DNA of 64,000 bases. Origin: HRBIN23 sp046294495 (GTDB lineage: Bacteria > Chloroflexota > Dehalococcoidia > Lucifugimonadales > HRBIN23). Below are positions 33,556 to 42,325 of this stretch, one piece after another. Under the pieces are notes generated by a model that saw only the letters and a program-made list of their open reading frames with translations, ran no database searches and was not told where the DNA came from. Each line of letters begins with the position of its first letter. The stretch's first letter is position 1. Location of the stretch: the NCBI GenBank assembly GCA_046294495.1, contig JBKBKV010000003.1, positions 5,961 to 69,960 on the forward strand. Reading direction: 5' to 3'. The position numbers and the translations under genes are program-made.

Positions 33556-35559
33556 TTAGGGACGCACCGTCTGGGGGAGTGGCCCCTCAAGTCCGTAGGC
33601 CATTGCAGGGGCAAAACGGCGCTGCGGCCATAGGGAGACCACCACTCCCAGCACCGCTAGAGGCCCCGCTAGGAACCACATCCACCACACCATAGGGTTC
33701 ACCATAATGCGGAAGAGCACGCTCCCGTCGTCTTGGAACTCGCTGGCGATAATGTAGAGGTCTTCCCAGGGCGTGGAGCGTATTGCCGCCCGCGTCGCCG
33801 ACACCGCCCCAATGGGCGAGTTGGGGAAAAAGGCGGTCCACGGCGTATACAGCCCCACAAACCTCCCGCCTCGGTAAACAGCAAGGGTAGCCAACTGCTC
33901 CTCCCTGTCCCCCCTCTCCTGGTGGCGTGTCGCCAGGAAGTGCAATGTCCACCCCTCCACCACCACCTCTTCCCTCGGCTTCAAAAGCACATCCCGCTGG
34001 ACGCTGTAGAAGGTAGAAGCGGTAACTCCCAGCCCCAGCACCACGATGCCCAGGTGCACAAGGTAGCCACCATAGCGGGGGCGATTGCTCATAAGCAGGC
34101 GCAGGAAAGCGGCTAGCCACCCCTCCCCTTTGCGATGGCGCACCCAGGTGCCGTGCACCCACTCCTTCAGGATGGCCACCGCCACCATGCCCAAGATGGC
34201 GAAAGAGACCACCGCATAAGGCTTGCGCACACCCACGGCCAAAAGAAGCGCTGCCACACCCACAGCCGTGGCCCCCGGCACCAGCAGGGCTTCCTTGAGA
34301 GACGCCACGCTGGCACGGCGCCAGGGCAGAAGTGGCCCCAAAGCCATAAGGAAGAGCAGAGCCAGGAAAAGGGGACCATTGATACGGTTGTAGAAGGGTG
34401 CACGCACCGTAACAACCTCCCCAAAAAACAACTGGGAGAAGAGGGGGTAGATCTCCCCCCATAGGGTGGTGAAGGTGATGGCCAGCAACACAAGGTTGTT
34501 ATACAGGAAGGCTGCCTCCCGCGACCAGGAGGACTCCAGGCCCCCTCCCACCTTCAGGGTGGGGGCACGCCAGAAAAGCAGGAGGGCTGCTCCCCCCACT
34601 ACCCCGGCCATAAAGGCCAGGAACACCCACCCCATGGTGGACTGGGCGAAGGAGTGCACCGACGGCACTGGCCCACCACGATTCATAAAAATGCCGAAAA
34701 GGGCCAGCCCCATGGCGATGATGAGCAGTGCGAAGTTCCATGTGCGGAAGAGACCCCGGCGCATCTCCACCATGGCCGAGTGGATGAAGGCAGTCATGGC
34801 AAACCAGGGCATAATGCCAGCGTTTTCTACCGGGTCCCACGCCCAGTAGCCCCCCCACCCCAGGATGGTATACGCCCACCACCCCCCAAACAGGTTGCCA
34901 AGGCTCAGCAGGAGCCACACCACCAGCCCCCAGGGACGCCCGGCGTCCAACCACGCCGACCCCTTCTGCCCCACCAGCAGTGCGCCCATAGCAAAGGCGA
35001 AGGGGACGCTCACCGACACCAGCCCGGTCATCATGGCCGGAGGGTGAAAGAACATCCCGTAGTGTATCAGCAGGGGGTTGATACCCCGCCCATCAGGGGG
35101 GGTAAAGGGGAGGCGGGCAAAGGGGTTGGCCAGAACCAGATTTACTGCTAGGAGGAACACCACAAACAAGCCGAGAATGCCCGCCGTGTAAGGAAGGAAA
35201 GACACTGTGCGTTGGGGAGCAAAGCGCACCGCTAGCACCGTCAGTAAAGCCATTACAAAGGCGAGGAAGAGCATGGACCCCTGGTTGCCTGCGTAGAAAG
35301 CCACCCAGGTCAGGTACCAGTCTAGGGCACGGTTGCTGTTTTCAAAGACATACCGCACCGAAAAGTCCCGCCCCAGGAACGCCCCAATAAGCCCAGCGAT
35401 AGACACCCCCAGAAGTATGGGCAGGAGATAAAAGGCCCTGCGAGCGCTCTCCACCAGCAGGGGATTACGCCTCCACGCCCCCAGGAAGGAGCCTGCCGCC
35501 CCATAGCAAGCCAGGGCCAGTGCCAGGACCATGCTGATAAGGCCGATGTCAGCTGCCAT
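33556..35559 (-). CDS. ccmF: Cytochrome c heme lyase subunit CcmF
   Basis: The 667-residue protein has many membrane helices, the heme-handling WWD motif (WWAYTILGWGGYWAWDPVENA at about 227-247) and conserved His in LIHYGMFFHPP. CcmF with CcmH attaches heme to apocytochrome c outside the membrane. Its start overlaps the end of ccmH by 11 bases. CcmA-E are not in the window. Confidence 0.95.
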   Translation of the reverse strand: MAADIGLISMVLALALACYGAAGSFLGAWRRNPLLVESARRAFYLLPILLGVSIAGLIGAFLGRDFSVRYVFENSNRALDWYLTWVAFYAGNQGSMLFLAFVMALLTVLAVRFAPQRTVSFLPYTAGILGLFVVFLLAVNLVLANPFARLPFTPPDGRGINPLLIHYGMFFHPPAMMTGLVSVSVPFAFAMGALLVGQKGSAWLDAGRPWGLVVWLLLSLGNLFGGWWAYTILGWGGYWAWDPVENAGIMPWFAMTAFIHSAMVEMRRGLFRTWNFALLIIAMGLALFGIFMNRGGPVPSVHSFAQSTMGWVFLAFMAGVVGGAALLLFWRAPTLKVGGGLESSWSREAAFLYNNLVLLAITFTTLWGEIYPLFSQLFFGEVVTVRAPFYNRINGPLFLALLFLMALGPLLPWRRASVASLKEALLVPGATAVGVAALLLAVGVRKPYAVVSFAILGMVAVAILKEWVHGTWVRHRKGEGWLAAFLRLLMSNRPRYGGYLVHLGIVVLGLGVTASTFYSVQRDVLLKPREEVVVEGWTLHFLATRHQERGDREEQLATLAVYRGGRFVGLYTPWTAFFPNSPIGAVSATRAAIRSTPWEDLYIIASEFQDDGSVLFRIMVNPMVWWMWFLAGPLAVLGVVVSLWPQRRFAPAMAYGLEGPLPQTVRP

Positions 35560-36082
35560 TTAGTTCCCCCTGGTCCTTTTGGGAGGGTGATGCACGGCGC
35601 CGGGCCATCCGCTCCTGGAAAGCCCTGTCCACCTCCTCTAGATAAGGCACTAGCGCATCCTGTGGGACTTGAGGGGGCGAGCCAGCCTGGAGTGTGGTGG
35701 CGCCCCGTGTGGCATACCAGAGGAGGAAGACGGCCACTAACACCCCTACCGGGGGCAAGAGCCAGGCGAGCCAGTGCCCCCCGCGTGCCGGTGGTGCTGC
35801 CAGCACCCCAGGGCCAAACCGCTCCACAAAGAACTGGAGGATCTCCTGCTCCTTTTTCCCCTGTGCCAGCATCTCCCGCACCACCTCCCGCATCTCCTTG
35901 GCCTGGGTAGCGCGGGACTGGTCAATGGTCTCGCCAGGGCAAACAGGGCAAATGAGTTTTCGGTCAATAGCCTGGGCTTGCATTTCTAGGCTGGCTGGTG
36001 TGGGGCGACAACCCCACACCCCCAGGGCCAGCAGGCCCAGCAAGATGGCAAATCTCACCAGGATGGAATACCCCCTCTTCAC
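35549..36082 (-). CDS. ccmH: Cytochrome c maturation protein CcmH
   Basis: The 177-residue protein begins with a membrane segment that ends in a cysteine (LALGVWGC), possibly a lipoprotein site, then the CcmH redox motif KLICPVCPGETIDQS, a helical bundle (REMLAQGKKEQEILQFFVERFG) and a second membrane helix (about 108-128) with a cytoplasmic tail. CcmH reduces apocytochrome thiols or positions them for CcmF. It begins with GTG preceded by an AGGGGGG ribosome site and is first of the five-gene unit. Confidence 0.92.
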   Translation of the reverse strand: MKRGYSILVRFAILLGLLALGVWGCRPTPASLEMQAQAIDRKLICPVCPGETIDQSRATQAKEMREVVREMLAQGKKEQEILQFFVERFGPGVLAAPPARGGHWLAWLLPPVGVLVAVFLLWYATRGATTLQAGSPPQVPQDALVPYLEEVDRAFQERMARRRASPSQKDQGELNGS

Positions 36083-36129
36083 TACACCCCCCTACCTTCA
36101 CAGGTTATCACATCACGGGGGTGCTCTCC

Positions 36130-36158
36130 TTGTTTTTGTGAAAAATTTCCCCTAATAT
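36130..36158 (+). promoter_or_regulatory. Candidate promoter of the MMPL exporter gene
   Basis: TTGTTT (36130-36135), a 17-base spacer and TAATAT (36153-36158) lie 28 bases before the ATG at 36187, in the divergent gap with ccmH. The match is moderate. Confidence 0.4.
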
Positions 36159-36186
36159 TCTACGCTAGAGCCGGCAGTGGGTATCG

Positions 36187-38391
36187 ATGCTTTATCGCTG
36201 GGGCCTCCTCGTTGTCCGCTGGCGATGGCCTGTCCTGACCATCTGGATAGCCCTTTTCTTGCTGGGCTTACCCTTTGCCCCAAGGGTGTCTGGGTTGCTG
36301 AAGAGCGGCTTCGGGAGGGCCGATGTGGAGTCCGAGCGTGCCCTGAATCTGCTAAAGGAACGCTTCGGCTTCGCTGAGGCATCCATCACCTTCGTGTTCC
36401 AACACCCCACACTCCGCGCTACCGACCCTGCTTTCATTGCCCTGGAGGAGCAAGCCCTCTCTCCATTGCGCAACGCCCCGGGGGTGCAGCGCATCGTTAC
36501 CCATTATACCAGCGCTAATCCCCGTATGGTCTCCTCCAACGGGCACACCGCCTATGCCCTGGTGCTCCTGAAAGGGAGCATTGACGAGGCCATGGACGCC
36601 TACCGTGACCTGCGCCCGCTGGTGCAAGCGCCGCAGGAGATGCGTATCTGGGCTACCGGAGGCATTCCCATCTTCGCAGACCTGAACCAGGCAGCGGAGC
36701 GGGACCTGCGCAGGGCCGAAGTGGTTACCCTGCCGGTGGTGCTCGTAGCCCTGGTCTTCGTGTTCGGAGGGCTGGTGGCGGCTGCTCTTCCTCTCCTTAT
36801 CGGTGCCACCAGTGTTGCCATTACCCTTGCCCTTATCGCCCTGCTAGCGCGCACCGTGGATATGTCCATTTTTGTAGGGAACATTGTAACGGTGCTGGGC
36901 TTAGGCGTGGCTGTGGACTACGCCCTGCTGGTGGTGAGCCGTTTCCGTGAGGAGGTAAACCTCCGCCCTAAAGAGGAGGCCATTGCCATCACCGTGGACC
37001 GGGCGGGGCGGGCCTTGCTCTTTTCGGGTTTCACCACCGTGGTGGGGCTGTCGGGGCTTTTGCTTTTCCCTTATATGATGCTCCGCTCCCTGGGAGTAGG
37101 GGGAATGCTGGTGGTGGGCATTAGCATGGCGGCGGCACTAACGGCTCTGCCGGCGTTGCTAGCCACTGTGGGCAAGGGGGTCAATGCCATCCCCGTTCTC
37201 CCCTTGCGAGAGGTGCAAGAGAGGTGGTGGCACCGCCTGGCTCTGGCTATTATGGGCCGTCCCTTCGTGGTGATAGCCGCTGTGGGGGCGTTTCTGATTG
37301 TGCTTGGGCTTCCCTTTCTGCGGGTGCGCATAGGGGCGCCGTGGGCGTCCATCCTCCCCCAGGGGGCAGAGGCCCGCCAGGGGTGGGAGGTGCTGGCGAA
37401 GGAGTTTGGGGAGGGGGAGTTGGCCCCCATTGCCGTGGTCATCCAAGACCCCCAGGGGGTGTTGCGTCCACAGGCGGTGGAGCGCCTTTACGACTTCGCC
37501 CATGTCCTGGCGCAGGACAGCCGCGTGGAGCGGGTGGAGAGCATCGTTACCCTTGACCCCCGCCTCACCCGGGAGCAGTATGCCCTTCTATACGCTAACC
37601 CTCAGGCCATCCCTTCCCCTGAAGTGCGCGCTGCCCTTGAGAGTATGGTCCGCCCCGACACCACCTACCTCAGGGTAGTCAGCAAATACCCGCCACTGTC
37701 CGACGAGACGAAGGCCCTTGTGCAGCGCATCCGCCGGGAGGGGCCGGCCTATGGGCTACAGGTTTCAGTAACGGGGGCCACCGCAGACATTATGGACGCT
37801 GTTGACCTGATGTATGGAAAGTTTGTGTGGGTAGTGGCGTATGTGGCTGGAGCCATATACCTGTGCCTGCTTCTTTTGTTCCGCTCCCTGGTGCTCCCAT
37901 TGAAGGCGGTTGTTATTAACACCTTGAGTATCCTGGCCAGTTATGGGGCACTGGTGTTTATCTTCCAGGAGGGGCACTTCAGCAGTATCCTGGGCTTCCA
38001 GGCCGAGGGGTATACCGAGTCCACTATCCCTATACTCCTTTTCTGCATCCTTTATGGTCTGAGCATGGATTATGAGGTGTTTCTGCTGGCGCGAGTCAAG
38101 GAGATATACGACGAAACGGGGGACAACACCCACAGCGTGGCGCTGGGCCTAGAGAAGACGGGACGCATCGTTACCAGCGCCGCCCTCATCCTCTTCCTGG
38201 TGAACATCTCCTTTGTAATAGGGGATGTGGTGCTCGTCAAAGCCCTGGGGGTGGGGATAGCCCTGGCTGTGCTCCTGGATGCCACGGTGGTGCGGGCGCT
38301 GTTGGTGCCAGCCACCATGCGGGTGCTGGGAGAGTGGAACTGGTGGGCGCCTATGTGGATGGGGGGAAAACGCCAAGGGGGCACCGTATAG
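36187..38391 (+). CDS. MMPL/RND-family membrane transporter
   Basis: The 734-residue protein has 11-12 membrane helices in two halves, each with an external loop domain. Signature segments are GLGVAVDYALLVVSRFREE in the first half and the corresponding YGLSMDYEVFLLARVKE in the second, the Asp-Tyr pairs of MmpL proton-relay sites. MMPL proteins export lipids, hopanoids or other hydrophobic molecules. The protein is shorter than mycobacterial MmpL3. It stands alone; no lipid-synthesis gene is next to it. Confidence 0.92.
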   Translation: MLYRWGLLVVRWRWPVLTIWIALFLLGLPFAPRVSGLLKSGFGRADVESERALNLLKERFGFAEASITFVFQHPTLRATDPAFIALEEQALSPLRNAPGVQRIVTHYTSANPRMVSSNGHTAYALVLLKGSIDEAMDAYRDLRPLVQAPQEMRIWATGGIPIFADLNQAAERDLRRAEVVTLPVVLVALVFVFGGLVAAALPLLIGATSVAITLALIALLARTVDMSIFVGNIVTVLGLGVAVDYALLVVSRFREEVNLRPKEEAIAITVDRAGRALLFSGFTTVVGLSGLLLFPYMMLRSLGVGGMLVVGISMAAALTALPALLATVGKGVNAIPVLPLREVQERWWHRLALAIMGRPFVVIAAVGAFLIVLGLPFLRVRIGAPWASILPQGAEARQGWEVLAKEFGEGELAPIAVVIQDPQGVLRPQAVERLYDFAHVLAQDSRVERVESIVTLDPRLTREQYALLYANPQAIPSPEVRAALESMVRPDTTYLRVVSKYPPLSDETKALVQRIRREGPAYGLQVSVTGATADIMDAVDLMYGKFVWVVAYVAGAIYLCLLLLFRSLVLPLKAVVINTLSILASYGALVFIFQEGHFSSILGFQAEGYTESTIPILLFCILYGLSMDYEVFLLARVKEIYDETGDNTHSVALGLEKTGRIVTSAALILFLVNISFVIGDVVLVKALGVGIALAVLLDATVVRALLVPATMRVLGEWNWWAPMWMGGKRQGGTV

Positions 38392-38419
38392 CCCCGGACA
38401 CGGCTTTGGTTACACCCTT

Positions 38420-38460
38420 GCCAAAAATCCCTCCGCTGTGCTCGCAATGACAGACGGCAG
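38420..38460. repeat. Possible degenerate interspersed repeat
   Basis: The core CGCTGTGCTCGCAATGACAG resembles short palindromic repeats containing CTTCGCTNNGCTCGCAATGACA that are scattered in many bacterial genomes. Only one copy is in the window, so the call needs a genome-wide search. The gap 38392-38605 holds nothing else except the promoter at its end. Confidence 0.3.
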
Positions 38461-38520
38461 CTTCCTGACGCTATTGCCATCCTGTTTGCGCTCTGTTTAC
38501 ACATCCTTTACAACACGCCC

Positions 38521-38549
38521 TTGACAACCCAGCACTGACCACCTATAGT
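38521..38549 (+). promoter_or_regulatory. Sigma-70-type promoter of the peptide ABC importer
   Basis: TTGACA (38521-38526), a 17-base spacer and TATAGT (38544-38549) give a near-consensus promoter 56 bases before the ATG of the substrate-binding protein. Confidence 0.8.
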
Positions 38550-38605
38550 GTGGGCAGCACAATACCCGCTCACCGCTCCGGCACGAGCAGTAAGAAGGAG
38601 GGGGA

Positions 38606-40369
38606 ATGCAACAAGGCAAGGGAAGTCCTTTGGCTCGGTTCCTTATTTTGGCCGTTACTTTAGGGGCCATCGGGTTACTGATGGCATGCCGCCCAGCAGC
38701 AGCACCTACCCCTACCAAGGCCCCTGCAACACCGGTCCCCACTGCCCCGGCGCCCACCGAGGCCACCCCTGTGATTCGTGTTGAGACCCCCACCCCCACT
38801 CCACCCGCCGAACGGCCCCAGTATGGTGGCATCTTTCGCACCCACGCCGGAGACGACCTGGTGCACTTTGACCAGATGCTTCAGAACACCGTTCGCACCC
38901 AACAGCGAGTAGGCCCCTCCTACAACCGCCTGATGCGCTTCTCTTTCTTTGAGGTGGGCGTCATCGTGCCCGACCTGGCAGAGCGCTTTGAGGTGAGCAA
39001 AGACGGCCTCACCTACACCTTCTTCCTGCGCCCGGGCGTCAAGTTCCACGAGATTCCCGGCGTCCCCGGGAGCGGCACCGACCTGGACTGCCCCGATGTA
39101 AAGCACACCTTGGACAAATACCGCAACCCCGAACAAAGCAAGCGGGCGGGCGACCTGGCCGCCGTCAGTAGTATAGAGTGCAACCCGGCTGAACCCCTCA
39201 AGGTAGTCATCAAACTCAAGACCCCCGACGCCGGCCTGGTGGCCAAGATCTCGGCGGGATGGGCAGGCATTATCCCCAGCGAACTGCCGTGGGAGCGCAT
39301 GAAGGACACGGTTATCGGCACAGGCCCCTATATCTGGCAGGGATACACCAAGGGGCAGAAGAGCGTCTCCAAGAAGAACCCCAACTACTGGCGCAAGGGC
39401 CTCCCCTATATGGATGAAATCCACAACTTCGTGTTCCCCAGGGAGGAGGTCTCCTTCGCCGCCTTCCGCGCCAAACAGCTGGACATGAACTCCTACATGC
39501 AATACATCTACCCCTCCGAGGCCAAAATTCTCAAGGAACAGCACCCCGAGGTGATCGTCTCCTTGCCACCGCGCCTGTGGTGGCACTTCGTCTACGGTAA
39601 CCTGAAGTCCGGGCCGTGGGCCGACCCCAAGGTGCGCCAAGCCTTCAACCTATTCATTGACCGCCCCAAATCAGTGGAAATCCTGGGTGAAGGGGTAGGC
39701 GACTACGGGGCTTGGCAGCCCCCCTGGACCAAGTGGAGTCTCCCCCGGGAGGAACTGGACAAGTTTGTTGGTAAGAAAGACAGTTCCGACATGCCTGCCC
39801 GTCGGGAGCAGGCTAAAAAACTCCTCCAGGAGGCAGGCTATAGCCCCTCCAAGCCACTGAAGATGGTGGTGGATGCCCTGAACACCCGGGAGTCCATGCT
39901 CACACCCACCTACATGCAGGACGAGGCGAAGAAACTGGGCGGGCTGCTGGAACTGACCCTGAACCCCCTGGACAGGGCCGCCTGGAATGACCGCCTGGAA
40001 AAGAGGGCCTTTGAGATGCAGGGGAGCGGCAGTGCGGTGGCCCCTGTTATTGACCCCAGCCTGTTCTATGGCAACTACTTCCCCTGCAACGCCCCGGCCA
40101 ACTACATGGGCTACTGCGACCCCGAGTTTGACAAACTCTTCACCCAAATCCTCTCGGAACTGGACGAGGCCAAGCGCCAGCAACTGGTGTGGCAGGCCGA
40201 GCGCAAACTCCTCACCGACCTGCCCGCCATCCTTATCCGCTGGGTGGCCGAGGGTATGGCCTGGTGGCCCTGGGTGAAGAACTTCAAGGATGTGGATCCC
40301 GCCTACTACAACAATGTCACTATGGAAGAGGTCTGGCTAGACCGCAACCACCCCAGTTACCCCCGCTAG
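38606..40369 (+). CDS. ABC transporter substrate-binding lipoprotein, family 5 (peptide/nickel type)
   Basis: The 587-residue lipoprotein has a lipobox LLMACR with Cys28, a Thr/Pro/Ala-rich tether (about 29-65) and a family 5 solute-binding domain (LAERFEVSKDGLTYTFFLRPGVKFHE, VGPSYNRLMRF). These proteins catch oligopeptides, nickel chelates, opines or other solutes outside the cell. GGAGGGGG precedes the ATG. Two permease genes follow, after a strong hairpin that may reduce their expression. The ligand is unknown. Confidence 0.93.
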   Translation: MQQGKGSPLARFLILAVTLGAIGLLMACRPAAAPTPTKAPATPVPTAPAPTEATPVIRVETPTPTPPAERPQYGGIFRTHAGDDLVHFDQMLQNTVRTQQRVGPSYNRLMRFSFFEVGVIVPDLAERFEVSKDGLTYTFFLRPGVKFHEIPGVPGSGTDLDCPDVKHTLDKYRNPEQSKRAGDLAAVSSIECNPAEPLKVVIKLKTPDAGLVAKISAGWAGIIPSELPWERMKDTVIGTGPYIWQGYTKGQKSVSKKNPNYWRKGLPYMDEIHNFVFPREEVSFAAFRAKQLDMNSYMQYIYPSEAKILKEQHPEVIVSLPPRLWWHFVYGNLKSGPWADPKVRQAFNLFIDRPKSVEILGEGVGDYGAWQPPWTKWSLPREELDKFVGKKDSSDMPARREQAKKLLQEAGYSPSKPLKMVVDALNTRESMLTPTYMQDEAKKLGGLLELTLNPLDRAAWNDRLEKRAFEMQGSGSAVAPVIDPSLFYGNYFPCNAPANYMGYCDPEFDKLFTQILSELDEAKRQQLVWQAERKLLTDLPAILIRWVAEGMAWWPWVKNFKDVDPAYYNNVTMEEVWLDRNHPSYPR

Positions 40370-40389
40370 CGCTCCCGCGTCCCGTGTGT

Positions 40390-40421
40390 CTGCAGGGGCG
40401 GGGAAATCCCCGCCCCTGCAG
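40390..40421 (+). promoter_or_regulatory. 14-bp perfect hairpin between binding protein and permease genes
   Basis: CTGCAGGGGCGGGG pairs with CCCCGCCCCTGCAG around an AAAT loop, 20 bases after the stop codon. No U-run follows, so it is more likely an mRNA-stabilising or partial-stop element that keeps binding protein above permease levels, as in many binding-protein operons. Confidence 0.7.
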
Positions 40422-40463
40422 GTGGGGTTGGGAAGGTGAGGCGAAAGGAAAGATAACTGAACG

Positions 40464-41423
40464 ATGCGAGCCTTCCTGATTCGGCGTCTACTCCTGGGTA
40501 TCCTCACCGTCTATGGCGTTGCCACCCTTACTTTTGTCCTGATGCGCATCGTCCCGGGCGACCCTGCCCTTATAGCCCTGGCCGACCCTAGCCGTGGAGA
40601 AGCCGTCCCCAAGGCCCAACTGGAGGCCAAGCGACGGGAACTGGGCCTGGACAAGCCCCTGGCCCAGCAATACATCACCTGGCTCGCCAACTCCTTCCGC
40701 TTCAACTTTGGCAAGTCCTCCTGGGGAGGGGGCGATGTGGTAGATGAGTATGTCAGGCGCCTCCCCCTATCCTTGAACATGGCCCTCCTGGCCTTTATCC
40801 TGACCGTTCTGGTGGGCATCCCATTGGGCATCCTCTCGGCCATCAAGCAGGACACCCCCCTTGACTATATCGCTCGCATCATCGCCATTTCGGGCCTTTC
40901 CATGCCTTCGTTCTGGGTGGCGGTGCTCATCATCGTCGTTTTGCTAAGGGTGTTCGGGTGGCTCCCCTCCCTGGACTATGTGCCCATATGGGAAGACCCA
41001 GGGCGCAACCTCACCCAACTTTTCTTCCCCAGTTTCGCCGTGGCCTTCGGCTTCATCGGCGTTGTTACACGGATGACCCGCTCCTCCCTCCTGGAAGTGC
41101 TCAGGGAGGACTACATCCGCACGGCGTGGGCCAAGGGCCTACGAGGGCACACAGTAGTTATGCGCCACGCCCTGCGCAACGCGCTCCTGCCGGTGGTTAC
41201 GGTGCTGGGGCTCCAGTTCGGGTTCGCCGTTGGTGGGCTGGTGGTAGTGGAGGCGGCCTTCAATCTGCCGGGGGCGGGGCGCTTCCTCTTTGAGGCGACC
41301 CTGCGACGGGACTACAATGTCATCCAGGCCAGTCTCTTTGCCATAGCCCTGTTCGTTACCCTGGCCAACCTGCTGGTGGACATCCTCTACGCCTGGCTGA
41401 ACCCCAGGGTGCGTTTGGAGTAG
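40464..41423 (+). CDS. ABC transporter permease, DppB type
   Basis: The 319-residue inner-membrane protein has about six helices, the family start MRAFLIRRLLLGILTVYGVATLTFVLMR, and the EAA loop EDYIRTAWAKGLRGHTVVMRHALRN that docks the ATPase. It pairs with the DppC-type permease 6 bases downstream. Confidence 0.94.
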   Translation: MRAFLIRRLLLGILTVYGVATLTFVLMRIVPGDPALIALADPSRGEAVPKAQLEAKRRELGLDKPLAQQYITWLANSFRFNFGKSSWGGGDVVDEYVRRLPLSLNMALLAFILTVLVGIPLGILSAIKQDTPLDYIARIIAISGLSMPSFWVAVLIIVVLLRVFGWLPSLDYVPIWEDPGRNLTQLFFPSFAVAFGFIGVVTRMTRSSLLEVLREDYIRTAWAKGLRGHTVVMRHALRNALLPVVTVLGLQFGFAVGGLVVVEAAFNLPGAGRFLFEATLRRDYNVIQASLFAIALFVTLANLLVDILYAWLNPRVRLE

Positions 41424-41429
41424 CCCAGG

Positions 41430-42320
41430 ATGCAAAGGCCCGAAGCCGTGGAGAGGGTAGCGCCGCTTCGCAAGGGGAAGGGCTTTTGGGGCACCCTTGT
41501 CCTGGCGGCGCGCCGCAAGCCCCTGGGGACAGCCGGCGCCCTTATCCTCTTGCTGGTGCTGGCGGGGGCAATATTTGCCCCTTACATTGCCCGCCACGAC
41601 CCCAATGCCATTACCACGGCACGCTTGCGCCCCCCTTCCGCCGAGTATTGGCTGGGCACAGACCACCTGGGGCGGGATGTGTTTGCACGGGTTATCTATG
41701 GGGGGCGTGTATCCCTTCTGGTGGGCTTCCTCTCAACTATCCTGGGCACTGGCACCGGTGCCCTATTGGCCCTGGTGAGCGCCTACTGGGGGAAGGCCTG
41801 GGACAACGCCTTCCAGCGCTTTATGGACATACTCTGGGCTTTCCCCAGCCTGATCATCGCCCTGGTAATAGTAACGGTGCTAGGCTCTAGCACCCGCAAT
41901 GTTATCCTGGCTATCGCCATTGTGGTGGTGCCCCTGGCGGCGCGGGTGATGCGCTCCCAGGTGCTGGTGGTAAAGGAGATGGAGTATGTGAAGGCCGCCC
42001 AGGCACTGGGGGCCAGCACCTGGCGCATCTTATTCTTCCATGTGGCCCCCAACTGCGTGGCCCCTTACATCATCGTCGCTACAGCAACCCTGGGAGGGGC
42101 CATCGTAACCGAGGCGTCCCTCAGTTTCCTGGGGATGGGCATCCCACCCCCAACACCCTCCTGGGGGCGCGACCTCTTCGGCACCGCCGCCAACTACGCT
42201 GAGCTGGCCCCCTGGATTCCCATTGCCCCCGGTGTGGCTCTCAGCCTGGCGGTGTATGGCTTCAACCTTCTGGGCGACGCCGTGCGAGACCTGCTGGACC
42301 CTCGCCTGCGCGGAAGGTAG
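41430..42320 (+). CDS. ABC transporter permease, DppC type
   Basis: The 296-residue protein has the DppC N-terminal domain (GAIFAPYIARHDPN, AEYWLGTDHLGRDVFARVIYG) and the membrane part with an EAA loop (EYVKAAQALGASTWRILFFHV). It completes the channel with DppB. Usual partner ATPases DppD and DppF do not follow: the next gene is on the other strand after 5 bases. They must be encoded elsewhere or shared with another importer. Confidence 0.94.
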   Translation: MQRPEAVERVAPLRKGKGFWGTLVLAARRKPLGTAGALILLLVLAGAIFAPYIARHDPNAITTARLRPPSAEYWLGTDHLGRDVFARVIYGGRVSLLVGFLSTILGTGTGALLALVSAYWGKAWDNAFQRFMDILWAFPSLIIALVIVTVLGSSTRNVILAIAIVVVPLAARVMRSQVLVVKEMEYVKAAQALGASTWRILFFHVAPNCVAPYIIVATATLGGAIVTEASLSFLGMGIPPPTPSWGRDLFGTAANYAELAPWIPIAPGVALSLAVYGFNLLGDAVRDLLDPRLRGR

Positions 42321-42325
42321 CCCCC

